This document shows positions 1 through 12,302 of a DNA stretch of 64,000 nt, in pieces. Numbering within the stretch: the stretch's first letter is position 1; each line of letters opens with the position of its first letter. The DNA is taken from the NCBI RefSeq assembly GCF_047511655.1, contig NC_133386.1:76325501-76389500 (forward strand). The letters run 5' to 3'. The DNA comes from Castor canadensis (Eukaryota > Chordata > Mammalia > Rodentia > Castoridae). The position numbers were made by a program, and so were the translations under genes. The notes under the pieces were generated by a model that was not told the origin of the DNA, searched no databases, and was given only the letters and a program-made list of their open reading frames with translations.

Positions 1-250
1 CACATCCATGTTTATTGCGGCACTATTCACAATAGCCAAGTTATGGAAACAGCCAAGATGCCCCACCACTGACGAATGGATTAAGAAAATGTGGTATCTA
101 TACACAATGGAATTTTATGCAGCCATGAAGAAGAACGAAATGTTATCATTCGCTGGTAAATGGATGGAATTGGAGAACATTACTCTGAGTGAGGTTAGCC
201 TGGCTCAAAAAACCAAAAATCGTATGTTCTCCCTCATATGTGGACATTAG
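1..250 (+). pseudogene. L1 ORF2p C-terminal fragment
   Basis: This open frame encodes the last ~80 residues of an L1 ORF2 protein, the reverse transcriptase/endonuclease that copies L1 RNA into the genome. Only the tail downstream of the CCHC-type cysteine motif is present, so no catalytic residues are visible. It ends in the same residues (SLICGH) as the full-length copy. It is called a pseudogene fragment because the window cuts it; the element may be longer outside. Confidence 0.85.
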
Positions 251-748
251 ATCAAGGGCAAACACAACAAGGGGATTGGACTATGAGCACATGATAAAAG
301 CGAGAGCACACAAGGGAGGGGTGAGGATAGGTAAGACACCTAAAAAACTAGCTAGCATTTGTTGCCCTTAATGCAGAGAAACTAAAGCAGATACCTTAAA
401 GCAACTGAGGCCAATAGGAAAAGGGGACCAGGTACTAGAGAAAAGGTTAGATCAAAAAGAATTAACCTAGAAGGTAACACCCACGCACAGGAAATCAATG
501 TGAGTCAATGCCCTGTATAGCTATCTTTATCTCAACCAGCAAAACCCCTTGTTCCTTCCTATTATTGCTTATACTCTCTCTACAACAAAATTAGAGATAA
601 GGGCAAAATAGTGTCTGCTGGATATTGAGGGGGGGAGCGGGAGGGGGTGGAGTGGGTGGTAAGGGAGGGGGTGGGGGCAGGGGGGAGAAATAAACCAAGC
701 CTTGTATGCACATATGAATAATAAAAGAAAAATGAAAAAAAAAAAAAA
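1..748 (+). mobile_element. L1 3' end, young family (cut by window start)
   Basis: The window opens inside the last part of a LINE-1 ORF2. The reading frame runs to a TAG stop at 248-250 and matches the C-terminal end of the full-length L1 at 16633-23652 almost residue for residue. The 3' UTR follows (251-734), with a strongly G-rich tract at about 627-690 and an A tail at 735-748. The near identity to the other young copies in this window points to a recently active family. How far it extends to the left cannot be seen. Confidence 0.95.
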
Positions 749-2215
749 GTTCAGTGGAGGGCAGGGTGGCCCTTTGACATGGCCCATGACCCAGCCTCCT
801 GGGCAAAGGAACAGAGTGTGAGAAGGTGTGAGGTGAGCTGGAGGAGCCAATAGGTGCTCTTGGCACACTACCTCCCCCTTGGTCTGTCAGGACCAGTGAC
901 ACCTCCCAGCTTTTCTAGAGGACTAAGTTATTTCCAAAAGAGTGAAACTATTACTGGAGAACAGGAAGGATGAGAAGCAGATCCTCAGCTTCCCAGTTTC
1001 CACACAATTCACAAGAACTTAAGGTCCATGACAAAAAAGCATTTTTAGGGGTTTTGTAAAAAGGAGGGTCTCACAAGTTAGAAGTTTAACAGGTATTTAT
1101 TTTAGTAAAGCAGAATAAAGTAGGGAGAAACAGGTAAGGGAGAGAGAAAAAGTTCCTGCTTCCAATGCAGGAAGTGGGTCGGAGGAAGACTCAAAATGGT
1201 GGTTCTTATCTGGGGTCTTCATACTTTCTGAGCTGGGGATTATACATGATCATGTCAGTCTAGCAACCCCAATCATTTTGCCAAGTTTCCAAGGAGTAAG
1301 AAAATAGACTTAGGGTATGTTTATTACCCCAAGATATGGCTAAGATGGGTCATCTTGTTATTAAAAAAAACATGCAGATATGTCTAAGTTTATACAAAAC
1401 ATGCACAGTAGGTATGAATTTTAGGGACTCCCATTTGCCAGACATGCCCTTTAATTTTCTGTCTCTACCTATTCAAAGAGTTTGTAGCTTCTTAACATCT
1501 CAAAGGAGAAGGCAGATGCAGATAGCTCCTCTATGTCTCCCTTTTCTTGTAACTTAGCACCTAAAAGGAGAAAATGATGGAAAGAAGATTTGCTGCTCTG
1601 ATTTTTAAGTTTTTGTTTTCTGGTTCTATTTCAGTTTTTTAATCTGCTCCTTTTAATATTTATTACTTTTTAATTTCCTGTCACCTCATCTATCCTGCTT
1701 CAAAATACATGCAGGGTTGAGGAAGAGGCACCCTAGTTTATTTGCGTACACACACTTTGCTGTGTCCCATAATGGGAAGTGTATAAATGAACATATCACA
1801 GTCAGACCCTATGGGATGTCTAAGGTACTTCATGCAAAGGAATATTATACAGTCATCACTACATTTCAAAAGGTTTTTAATGCCATCAGAAAACTAATAT
1901 AATGCATTACTAATTTTGACCCAAAATTTGGAAAGGAAAAAAAAGAGAGGTAGGATAGATTTTTGTACTTTTAAAAATAAAAAGGCTACCATTTTAGAAT
2001 CATCAACAGATGATATAAACAACAAGCCTTGGTTAGGTCTTTCTTCTTAACCTTTTTTCATTAGCATTCTGGCAAGGATGAGATTAGAAAGTTGTCACCC
2101 AAGGCTCTTTGGACTTTATGAAGCTTCATATGATGAGGGACATGCTTGAGATAGTTCTCATGTTGGGCTTTGAATTAGAGTTGAGAGAGAGAATAAAGAC
2201 AGGGCTAGGGAGCAC
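749..2215. other. Non-coding stretch, possible LTR remnant
   Basis: No gene is supported here. On the minus strand, about 1060-1560 has the look of an old solo LTR: an AATAAA-type signal near 1097 and short A/T- and purine-rich blocks. I cannot match it to a family, and it does not resemble the LTR at 7078-7589. The rest is unassigned and holds only short chance frames. Confidence 0.3.
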
Positions 2216-4811
2216 ATGCCAGTGCTAGGCTACAAGCCTACAAGTCCTACATGGCTTGCCAAATGTTGCTCATTGTTGGGGACAGAGTCTCTGGTCAGGC
2301 AACTTCCACCAGCCTCCCTTTTCTTTTATTCCCTTTTCATCTTTTGCCCATTGTTCTTCCTCCTTGGTGTAATTTGGACTGGGAGGCAGCTCCGGAGCCA
2401 GCAGAAGCTTGGTGGTCTGCTTTGGCACTTCGGGGGAGCTCAGTTCTTCTGCTGCCCTATTTGCTGCCTGATCTGCCCGGCAGTTTCCTCTATTAATGTA
2501 GTCCGTGCCCCTTTGGTGGCCACTGCATGCATGACAGCCACTTGAGATGGTTCCCAGACTGCTTCCAGCAGTTGGAGAATTTCTTCTTTGTTTTTAATCT
2601 CCTTTCCCCTGATGTCAGTAATCCTCTCTCTTTGTATATTGCTCCATGCACATGCAGGGTGGCAAAGGCATATTTAGAATCTGTACAGATGTTTACCCAC
2701 TTTCCCTTTGCATATCTTAGTGCCTGGACCAAAGCCCAAAGTTCAGCTCATTGTGCAGACCAGCCTTGTGGTAAGGCTTCAGCCTGTATGACGTCATTAG
2801 CAGTGGTGACTGTGAATCTGGCTTTTTGTTGTCCATTCTGGACGAAGCTGCTCTTGTCTGTGAAAAGTTCGAGCTCTGGGTCTGAGAGGGGAACATCCAT
2901 TGGGTCTGGCCTGCTAGAATATACTTCGTCCATCATTTCTTCGCAGTCGTGATCTGGAAGCCCTTCCTGGAAAGTGGCAGGATTTAAAGTTCGTACAGTC
3001 TCTAGTCTGACTCGTGGATTTTCACATAGTAATCCTTGGTAATGGGCCATTCTGGAGCTGGTCAGCCATTTATGACCCTGTCCATTCATTAGAGCTACGA
3101 CTGCATGAGGAACTTTGACATTAACGTCCTGTCCCAGAGTGAGCTTGCCAGCCTCCCTGATTAGGGTTACTGTAGCCGCCAGGGCCCGGAGACATGGAGG
3201 CCACCCTGAGGCCACTGGCTCCAAGCACTTTGACAGGTAAGCCACCGGCGGCTGCCATGGACCCACCGTTTGGGTGAGAACCCCCAGATCTGTGTGATTT
3301 TTCTCACAAATGAAGAGATTGAAAAGTCATTTTACATCTGGCAGCCCTAATGCAAGGGCGCTGGTTAATAGTCTTTTTATTTTCTGGAAAGCCTTTTCTT
3401 GGTCAGGTCCCCAGTTTAGAGGGTCTTTTTGAGAGCCTGCTCTGGCCTCATAAAGTGGTTTGGCCAGGCTTGAATATCCAGGTATCCATATGCTACAGAA
3501 TCCTGCCACTCCTAGAAATTCTCAGACCTCCTTCTTGGTCTTTGGCTGAGGGATGGAGCAGACAACCAGCTTCCTCTCTGGTCCCAGGGTGTGCTGTCCT
3601 CAGAGATGACAAATCCGAGGTATCGGACCTCTTGCTGGCAAACTTGGGCCTTTTGCCAGGAGACTTTGCAGCCTGCCTTGGAGAGTCGGCTAGCAATGCC
3701 TTTTCCTCTCCCAGCATTTCTCCCGGTCGCAGATTGCCAGGAACAAATCATCCATGTTTTGAAGCAAAGTGCAGCTTGGATTTTCTTCCAGGAAAGTTGA
3801 CAAATCTGCTTCTAGGGCTTCCCCAAACAAGATAGTTGAGTTCTTGAATCCCTGAGGCAATCTGGTCCAGGTCATTGGTGTTTTTCTTCCAGTATGGGGG
3901 TCTTCCCATTCAAAGGCAAACAGAGGCTGGCTAACTGGCGCCCAGGCAAAGGCAGATAAAAGCATCCTTTAGGTCCAGGCAAGTGAAACAGCTTGCTTGT
4001 GGTGGTAGAAGGCTCAGGAGAGTGTAGGGATTAGGGTGCAGTGTGATAACGGTGTTGTTGACTGCCCACAGGTCCTGGACGGGCCAGTAATCTTCTCCCC
4101 CTGCCTTCTTGACAGGCAACAGTGGGGTGTTCCATGGCAATTGGCAGTCGATTAATATCCTTACATCTGTCAGCCGCTGTAGGTAGGTCTGAATTCCTAG
4201 GCGTGCTTCCGGTGGTACTGGATATTGCCTCTGTCTGACAGGGAGAGCCCCAGGTTTAAGATCTACCATTATGGGTGCATGGTTGTGAGCCAGGCCAGGG
4301 GTCTCAGGTCTCAGCCCAGACATCAGGGAACTCCTCCAGCAGGCAGATGGGCTTTTCTAGGTCCCACTTTTCCTGGTGATGCAGTGCCATTTTCCTTCTG
4401 CAAGTATGGTCACTGCCATGATGAGGGTGCATTTGGTCCCCTCACGGTAAGATTTGCAGGCCCTCCTTGGTTGAAGGTGATTTGGGCTCTGAGCTTTGTT
4501 AATAAGTCCCTTCCTAGGAGAGGAATTAGGCATTCTGGTAAACATAGGAACTCATGAGTCATTTCATGTCCTCCAAGTTGGCATGTCCGGGCTGGGCAGA
4601 ACTGCCAGGCAGTTTGGGTGCCAGTAGCTCTGACTATTGTGGTTCTATGCTGAGTGAGTGGGGCCACTGGCTTAGTGACCATGGAATGCTCAGCACCTGA
4701 GTCCACCATGAAAATCATTGGTTGGCCCCCCACTTTTATTTCGACCTTTCCTAGTCTGATCCAATTACTGCTAGGCCAATGAGATCTTGGGTCTCTGGTT
4801 TGTGCTGCCAT
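2216..4811 (-). pseudogene. pol: ERV pol pseudogene (protease, RT, RNase H)
   Basis: The minus strand holds pol in several shifted frames. Protease lies at about 4811-4410 with the active-site triad written DSGA. Reverse transcriptase covers about 4323-3327: LDLKDAF carries the first catalytic Asp (near 3970), and the YxDD box reads NMDD (near 3760), keeping both Asp residues but changing Tyr and Val. RNase H lies at about 3266-2493, with TDKSSF in place of the usual TDGSSF and a well-kept TDSKYAF; GHQ-type residues continue below 2520 in another frame. Family function is proviral DNA synthesis. Frameshifts near 3930, 3730, 3510, 3300 and 2740 rule out a working enzyme. The integrase core is absent. 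Confidence 0.9.
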
Positions 4812-6367
4812 CCTGTCTTCTTTCCTGGAGCAATTTTGTTAAGCTCCAGTGTTGTTCCCTTGCAGTGGGGGCATTCATTTTTCCAGTGGTCAATCTCCTT
4901 GTGATAGGCACATTGGCCTCACTGGAGGGGTTTGCCCATCGGGTCTCCTCTTCCTTGGTGGGATTGACTGCTGAGTTGGTTCCAGCTTTCCCAGTGCTGC
5001 AGCCAATAAGGACACCTTGGCTTTCATTCTTTTATCAGCTTCCTGTTTTTCTTCATTTTCTCAGTTTACAAAAACTTTATTTGCCACTTCTAACAGCTGG
5101 GTGGCATTCATCCCAGTGAAACCTTCAAGTTTTTGAAATTTTCTGCGAATGTCAGCATATGATTGAGTCACAAACGCCGTATTGACCATTTGCTGATTTT
5201 CTGGCACTTCTGGGTCGAAGGCCTCACAGAGTCATAAAAATCAGTCGGTGTTTCCTCTGGCTTCTGAATAACTGCTGCAATTTTGGACATGTTGGTAGGA
5301 CTCTTAGCTCCGGCCCTAAGCCCGTGTAGGAGAGCGGCATGATATTGAGTAAGGTCTCCTCATCCCTCTGCTGTATTGAAGTCCCAAGTGGGTCAAGCAT
5401 CAGGGACCACCTCTCTTGCCCATGCTTCTGCATCTAGGGTTCCTGCTGGGGCTTGCCCTTGGAGCCAGCAGCGGGCCTCTATCAGAATTGGCCGCTGCTC
5501 TTCTGTATTGAAAAATGTCAGGAGGATCTGCCGGCAGTTATCCCAAGTGGGTTGATGGGTCTGGAATATGGATTCTAGGAGATCGACCACAGTCTGGGGT
5601 TTTTCTGAATATGACAGTGTATGATTCTTCCAATTTAGGAGGTCAGTTGAACTGAAAGACTGGTAATAAAGGATAGAGCATCTGGGCTGGACTGCACCAT
5701 CAGCATCAACTTGCTGGGGCCTTTGCATCTCATGGAGAGGCATCTGCAAGGCCCTGGCTTGAGGGGCCAGTGCCTGAGATGAGTGAAGGTGGCGGCTCAG
5801 GGGCTGTGGACTCAAGCTGGGGATGGGTGTAGGAGGGACATCACTGGGACTAGGAGGCTGCTGGTGGGGCTGAGAAGGGCTCACTGAGGGTGGTGGGCTG
5901 TCTGGGAAAGGTGGCACTGGCTGCTCTGATGGTGGAGGTGTGCTGGGAATGTATAGCGGGGGCTCTTGCAGTTTATCTTCTGGATCCCCTTGCAGAACAG
6001 GTTTGGTCAGATTCTGGTCTTTAGGCCTTATTGCCTGGGCCACGAAAACTCTGCTCTGTCCCTTTTTATTAGTACAGACTCAGACTCAAGAGGGCATGGT
6101 CTGAGCCACCTGGAGCCAGGAGTCAATATATGGAAACTGGTTGGGTTACCCAGGGCTTCCTATTACTATCTGATAAATGGCTCTGATCATGGGCAAATCT
6201 AGAGTGCCTTCAGGGGGCCAGTTGACCCCAAAAGTGGGCCATTCTGACTCGCATAGTATGTGCAGCTTTCCAGGAGACATTCTAATCCTATAATCCCCTG
6301 AGAATCCCTTCTTAAAATGTTTAAGCATACACTCCAAGACTGTAGGTTTTGAAGATCCTTCACCCAT
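4812..6367 (-). pseudogene. gag: ERV gag pseudogene (matrix, p12-like, capsid, nucleocapsid)
   Basis: The presumed start (6365-6367) gives Met-Gly, the usual N-myristoylation context of gammaretroviral matrix, and a matrix-like segment runs to about 6146. After a frame break, 6043-5393 holds a proline-rich p12-like region with a PPLY late-domain motif, then capsid with an NWKNHTLSYSE-like segment and a THQPTWDNC-like segment typical of gammaretroviral CA. Capsid continues in another frame to about 5224. Between 4950 and 4850 a single nucleocapsid zinc knuckle can be recognised across a shifted frame, with the second Cys apparently His. Several frameshifts and stops make it non-functional. Confidence 0.88.
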
Positions 6368-7057
6368 GGCAATTAGAAGTATCCCCTATCACCACCCTAT
6401 GTATTCCCCCCATGCATCAGTGGTGCAAAGACAAGCAAGGGTGGGTGCCTCTTCAGGAGAAGAGACCAATCAGATGTCTGTCCGGCCGCATCCCAATGGA
6501 ACTTCGGTGCCTCTTAGCATTGATGGCAGGGTCAGCCTTGTGACTCTGGATTGGGGGTTCCCCCAACACCACCCTAAGCTGCATGAGGTTCACCACAGTA
6601 CTGCAGAATAGACCCACTCAGACCCCGTACCCTTTTAGCCGTGGGGCCACACACTGGAGCCTGAAGCAAGGATGAATCAGGCCGCTCACTCACATACACA
6701 CTCACACCTTAGTTATTATAGTTATCCGTCCCCTCTTCTTGGAGAATTCCCTGACCTGTGGAACTCCTCTCAGAGGTTCCTGGGAGTAGATCAAGCTCCT
6801 CTTCGTCCAGTGGGATGGGAACTGACTTAGGACTGATTTCTGGGGGAGGTGTTACTGAGTCCGGATGAGACTGTCTGATGAGTTAGTCAACTTCTCCTTG
6901 GAGTCCAAGCAGGGTAAAGACTACACACAGAGTTGGAGCTCCAGGGCAAAGGAGGACCTGGAATACCATCGGGTGCCACCTCCTTCAGTCCCGTGTCCCT
7001 CCCCGCTCCAATGCAGTCTAACAGCCAGCTGGTGCCTCAAGGGGCCAGTCGGTTGGG
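6368..7057 (-). other. ERV untranslated leader
   Basis: This lies between the primer binding site and the gag start on the minus strand, about 690 bp, a usual length for a gammaretroviral leader with its packaging region. No splice donor or packaging hairpin was assigned. Plus-strand open frames here (for example 6366-6611 and 6865-7104) have no family resemblance and are treated as chance. Confidence 0.6.
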
Positions 7058-7075
7058 ATCTCGCTGGGGCCTCCA
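7058..7075 (-). other. Primer binding site, tRNA-Thr type
   Basis: Immediately inside the LTR the minus strand reads TGGAGGCCCCAGCGAGAT. From memory of tRNA 3' ends, this is complementary to tRNA-Thr (UGU) plus CCA at 17 of 18 positions and does not match the tRNA-Pro site of murine leukaemia virus. It sits 2 bp from the LTR edge, as expected for a retroviral primer site. Confidence 0.75.
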
Positions 7076-7077
7076 AA

Positions 7078-7589
7078 TGTTGGGGAAATATTTTTACAGA
7101 TTAGAAACCAAGTGACACTCAGAGGAGTGGAGAACTCAGATTTTATTTTACACCAGCGAGCTCAGACATATACTGTGTCTGAGCACTGAACAAAGGATTC
7201 ACAGGATATTTAAAAGGCAGTGCAGGGCATCAAATTATAAGAATGTGCTCAGGTTTTGGGGCTAACAGTGAGTTAGAGACCTAAGGTTGAGTTACAGACC
7301 TAAGGTTGTTTAGATAAGATCAGCAGGGAAGACTTGCTTTGGAAAGTTTATGTACAAGTGGAGACAAAGGAAGGCGGGAATGAGTGTTTATCTCTGCATG
7401 GTGCCCTTTATCTGGTCCTGAACTTTTTGCATGGCTTTAATGGGCAATTCCTCATGCTCTACATCTCTGGCAGCTTACCATGTTTTATGGCCCTGTTTCA
7501 AGGCTATCTTCCTCTTCAGTGAAGGTGATTTTTATATTTCTCACCAAGAAAGAGTGGCAGGAGGCTTCCCTATAAGGGAGCTTGTTACA
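7078..7589 (-). repeat. ERV 5' LTR (about 512 bp)
   Basis: The minus strand begins TGTAACAAGC (7589 downward) and ends CCCCAACA (7078), so the element is bounded by TG...CA. A TATA-like TTTTAAATA lies near 7206-7215 and an AATAAA signal at 7147-7142, about 70 bp apart, giving plausible U3/R/U5 limits. The outer edge is inferred from the TG start alone, because there is no second LTR in the window to compare. Confidence 0.7.
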
Positions 7590-8248
7590 GAAGAGAACAG
7601 GTAACTAAAGTTGCATTAGAGTGGTAGTTTGAATTATAATAGAATAGACTGGTTTCCAAGGCAGAGCTAATATATATTGCTTTCCACTCCATGGAGGGAT
7701 GCTATCAATAGATTTGTTGTTTCCATTAATAAGGATATCACTTACTGATGAATAAAGCAAGTGTGAGAGGGTCTATTGATGGATCAGGTGATTAAAATCT
7801 TGGTTGTGGTAAGCAATTAGCAAACTGATAACCTGTTGTAGGATTGGGAATGAGACATTAAAAGAAAGATGCTATGCAAATGCCTACCTGTAGAGAACAT
7901 TTTTGTGTTCTTTAAGATTTATGGTCAAACTGTAGAATTCTTAGTAAGAAAGCTGAATAAATATGCATCTCCCCAAGATGAAACACATTTTTATTATTGA
8001 ATTTCTTCTCTGGAGAAAAAGTACAAATAAAAACAATGCCTACTGATCTCATCATACATTTTACTTTTTAACATTATATTTCCTTAAATTATAAGGAAAC
8101 CCTGTAAACTCTAGTAACAAAGAAATACATTTCATTCCTTAGGTCTCTGTTTTTCTCTAAGAGTCCTATACCAAGTCTATTATATGGCCAGATGATTCTA
8201 CTTATGAATTATAATAAAAGCATAAACAAATGGTACTACAAATCTAAT
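7590..8248. other. Unassigned non-coding sequence
   Basis: AT-rich sequence between the ERV LTR and the truncated L1. I see no gene, RNA or clear repeat family in it. Confidence 0.5.
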
Positions 8249-8264
8249 AAGCCAAAACGCTTTT

Positions 8265-9187
8265 TTTTTTCATTTTTCTTTTATTATTCATATGTGCATA
8301 CAAGGCTTGGTTCATTTCTCCCCCCTGCCCCCACCCCTCCCTTACCACCCAATCCGCCCCCTCCCTCTCCACCCCCTCAATACCCAGCAGACACTATTTT
8401 GCCCTTATTTCTAATTTTGTTGTAGAGAGAGTATAAGCAATAATAGGAAGGAACAAGGGGTTTTGCTGGTTGAGATAAGGATAGCTATAAAGGGCATTGA
8501 CTCACATTGATTTCCTGTGCGTGGGTGTTACCTTCTAGGTTAATTCTTTTTGATCTAACCTTTTCTCTAGTACCTGTTCCCCTTTTCCTATTGGCCTCAG
8601 TTGCTTTTAACATATCTGCTTTAGTTTCTCTGCATTAAGGGCAACAAATGCTAGCTAGTTTTTTAGGTGTCTTACCTATCCTCACCCCTCCCTTGTGTGC
8701 TCTCGCTTTTATCATGTGCTCATAGTCCAATCCCCTTGTTGTGTTTGCCCTTGATCTAATGTCCACATATGAGGGAGAACATAGGATTTTTGGTCTTTTG
8801 GGCCAGGCTAACCTCACTCAGAATGATGTTCTCCAATTCCATCCATTTACCAGCGAATGATAACATTTCATTCTTCTTCATGGCTGCATAAAATTCCATT
8901 GTGTATAGATACCACATTTTCTTAATCCATTCGTCAGTGGTGGGGCATCTTGGCTGTTTCCATAACTTGGCTATTGTGAATAGTGCCGCAATAAACATGG
9001 ATGTGCAGGTGCCTCTGGAGTAACAGTCTTTTGGGTATATCCCCAAGAGTGGTATTGCTGGATCAAATGGTAGATCGATGTCTAGCTTTTTAAGTAGCCT
9101 CCAAATTTTTTTCCAGAGTGGTTGTACTAGTCTACATTCCCACCAACAGTGTAAGAGGGTTCCTTTTTCCCCGCATCCTCGCCAACA
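8265..9187 (-). mobile_element. 5'-truncated young L1
   Basis: Reading the minus strand, the last ~140 codons of ORF2 (9187-8758) start within the CCHC-type motif, followed by the 3' UTR with its G-rich tract and an A tail (T run at 8261-8270). A target duplication flanks it: AAGCCAAAACGCTTTT at 8249-8264 and AAGCCAAAATGCTTTT at 9188-9203, one mismatch. The sequence is nearly identical to the 3' ends at 1-748 and 22730-23652, so the insertion is recent. Confidence 0.93.
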
Positions 9188-9203
9188 AAGCCAAAATGCT
9201 TTT

Positions 9204-11190
9204 ACCAGAAATATCAAACATGTTTTTATAAAGATAAGTTTTAGGTTTGAAGAATGGCTTATTCAAGGCTGATTTACCCCAGTTCCTGCTCCTCCTCCCT
9301 GACTCTTTATTGCTAACCTATTAAACTACAGTGGTACACTTCCTTTTTAAAACTTGTTCAAGGGCTCTATTTCTTCTTCTCCTCCATCAGCAAATACAAA
9401 ATGGTATTGCTTGCTGCAGGTTGTTAGTATACTATCAGACTACCTTTAAAAACCATGTAGAAAGTCATTGAGAAAACCTAACATCTTACAATTTAAGTAA
9501 GTAATTTGTTGTTTAAGAAGCTTGTTGCTTTATTAAAAATCAAATAATAATAACAATAATGATAATAAAAAAAGAGTGTTGGTTCAAGTGGAGGAAGACC
9601 AGAAAGCAGGAGGGCAGTTGGGGGCTGTTTCCAAAGGGCAGAGCTTCCCAGATCCCAGAATTAAGGTGGGCTGGAGACAGCCATCTACCCTGGACTTTGT
9701 ACGGCTTATCAAACATTAACTTATTAAGACCAATCTGTCCTTAGAAAGAGGAAGCTTTCAAATTTTAAACTACTTGGTTTTTGGCCCCACCTTTTCTCCA
9801 ATGTGAGTCAAAGCTGTGTGTACTGTTTTCATTAACAATAACAATGGGCTTGCAGTTTTCTCTATAGAGCTTTGTGTCCCCCCAGATCAGCTCTATGTAT
9901 TTTGAATTATAGCCACATTCTTGAATTGAACTGAAAGAAAATGGACTAGAATGAAATTGTAGGGATTGTGGTCTGGAGGGATGTGTTGTTTTAGCTTAGA
10001 GAAACAAATGGTACTTTGTGACTTAGTGTTAGGGTTCTCTGTGCTCAATAGAGATGGACACCTGTAATTTCTTTCTGTTAACGTGGAAGCACCAAGAGCT
10101 CTTTCTCATGTTCTAGATTCTGAGAGCCCTGCACCCAAGTTTGTAATTTGTCTTTTTTATTTTTTTTTGAGACAGTGACTTGCTATGTAGCTCAGGCTGG
10201 CCTTGAATTTGGCCTCAGATGGATTACAATGTGTACCACCATATCCCTTTCTCAGGAGGGAAGTAACTGCTTTATGTGTCCTGCTTCAGATCACTGTGAC
10301 TCTGCTTTGCTCCCCATGGTTTTTAGGTCTAAGAATTCATTTCAATTTTGAAAGGCAAATGAAAATCCTGCCTATGTCTGGAAGTATTGTTTATTTGCAT
10401 AGTGGATACAGGACTCAAACCCAATTTCCTGGATACAGGCCTTACACTCAATTTCCTGAATCATTGCCAGCTAGCTTGACTCACCTCCCCTAGTGATGCC
10501 CAATTAACCCATCAAGGCTGGCACACATGGCAAACATAAATAAGAACACAAAAGGATTATATTGTTCCTTCTTTTAAACATCCCTGGACTCAGAGTTTTA
10601 AATCTCTAATTTTTCTAGTATGTTGATGAAAGATACACAAGCTCTCTTTATTAGGTCTCTAATATCTTTCTTTTAAAAGGAAACTAATTTAAGCATAATA
10701 TCAAGTATGTTACTTCCAAAAGCTACATTTCCAGCCTGCTTTGGCTTCACTACCAGCCTCAGCTTGTTCCTCAACATTGGCTTATTTAGGCAAGAATAAA
10801 AAAAGGGAGGGTGTCAAACCTACTACATTAAGTTAACTTGCATTTTGTCTGGACAAACACCTAGGCACCAACACTGTCCATCTTGAATCAGTAACAGGAC
10901 ATACCTTTTTTAAGGCTTAAGTGTGTGGTTTAAAGCTGCATCATTTCAGTGAGTCAACTGAACTTGCTTCATTTCTTAAGACTTCCAGAGAGTGCTGCCT
11001 TATGCGGACTGTTGTATTTTCTGAGGATGCGATTCATTCATATGCAGTAGGATACATGTTCCCTGACTGAGGATTCACAGCCAGTCACAGCTCTGTGGCT
11101 TGCTCAAGGCTAGCCATAAGGGTCTAGTGATACAGCAAAGGAAACCTGATCTGCTAACAGGAATCTGATTCACTGGCTGTATTTCTTCCT
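9204..11190. other. Unassigned non-coding sequence with one B1
   Basis: About 2 kb without a supportable gene. The only clear element is the B1 at 10161-10250. Short frames have no recognisable family. Confidence 0.5.
10161..10250 (-). repeat. B1-type SINE, truncated
   Basis: A T run followed by the reverse complement of a 7SL-derived B1 (gagacagtgacttgctatgt, then ctcaggctggcctt) places a diverged B1 on the minus strand. It is shorter than a full monomer and heavily substituted. Confidence 0.7.
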
Positions 11191-11265
11191 TTGGTGCTGG
11201 GGATTGAACCCAGGACCTTGCACATGCTTGGCAAGCACTCTGCTACTGAGCTATATCCCTAGCTG
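11191..11265 (-). repeat. ID-type tRNA-derived SINE
   Basis: The reverse complement of the ID consensus is clear: a gattgaaccc B-box complement, then gcaagcactctgctactgag and agctatatccc. It is about 75 bp, with no separate tail resolved. Confidence 0.85.
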
Positions 11266-11979
11266 GCTATCTTCCTTCTTATCAAAGCCATCCCGCTCTT
11301 GTTCTTGTCTTCTTTACCAAGGGATCTTCCTTGACTCCTGATTCCTGCTTTGCATGGTATCTATATTCTTGTGTTTAGAAGACATTCCAGTGTGTAGGCA
11401 AACTCTGTGCCATAGAGGCTCTTATTTCTTCTGATCTGGCAGTTTGTCAGGAGCGAGATGGCTTGTGCTGATTTGTCCATTTTAATGCCTCCTGAAAAAA
11501 ATGCTTAATTCTACTTCAATCTGGTATTCAGCTTGATTTGGTAAAGCACATAAGTGGGTTCCACTCTTTTGCTCCCTTATATCATCCACCAATTCATGTT
11601 AACTACCAGCTATGTGCCAAATGCTCATTCAGTTATTCATTTGTGTGGAGATATTGTATTCACTATAATTCTGGAAGATCCTGGGAGTGAAAGGTTCTCT
11701 TCTGGCCCCCAGAAGAGAAGCAGCTGGAGGAGGACAGGCTGGAATGGCCTTCGTGAAGGCATTGCCTACATGGCACAGCATGGCAGCTGGAACTGGGGCT
11801 TCTGGAGATAGGGGCCTGGATGTGAGACTTGCTCTGTGAGGAAATGAGGGTGTGTTGTTCTGTGAGAAGTGTCCCTTTTCCGAGGGCACCACTCACCATC
11901 CACCCAACAACCATTATCATTATCATGCTGTGTCACATGACTTGTCTTTCCTTCCTTCCTGCTTTCCTTCCTCCCTTCC

Positions 11980-12247
<268 letters not shown>

Positions 12248-12255
12248 TTTCTTTC

Positions 12256-12300
12256 TTGTGGGACTGAGGCACTCTACTGCTTGAGCCATACTTCCAGTCC
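12256..12300 (-). repeat. ID-type SINE, internally shortened
   Basis: On the minus strand the head GGACTGGAAGTATGGCTCAA and the A-box region are present, but the middle carrying the B box is missing before the (GAAA)n tail. Only about 45 bp remain. Confidence 0.75.
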
Positions 12301-12302
12301 AT

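Larger units (their letters stand above)
2216..7589 (-). mobile_element. Gammaretrovirus-like endogenous retrovirus, 3'-truncated
   Basis: Read on the minus strand, the order is LTR (7589-7078), primer binding site (7075-7058), untranslated leader (7057-6368), gag (6367-4812), protease, reverse transcriptase and RNase H (4811 to about 2340), then a short connection into what should be integrase. Capsid, protease and polymerase motifs are of the murine leukaemia virus type. All frames are broken by shifts and stops. No integrase core, env or second LTR is visible; homology fades near 2216-2260, consistent with a large 3' deletion. The provirus is a fossil with no coding capacity for a complete protein. 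Confidence 0.92.

Noticed and set aside
1060-1560. Possible second LTR of the ERV
   Set aside because: It lacks similarity to the LTR at 7078-7589 beyond general A/T-rich signals, so it is not the partner LTR; a solo LTR of another family remains possible.
2216-2952. Plus-strand frames over the ERV pol region (109 and 141 codons)
   Set aside because: Antisense shadows of RNase H and the pol connection.
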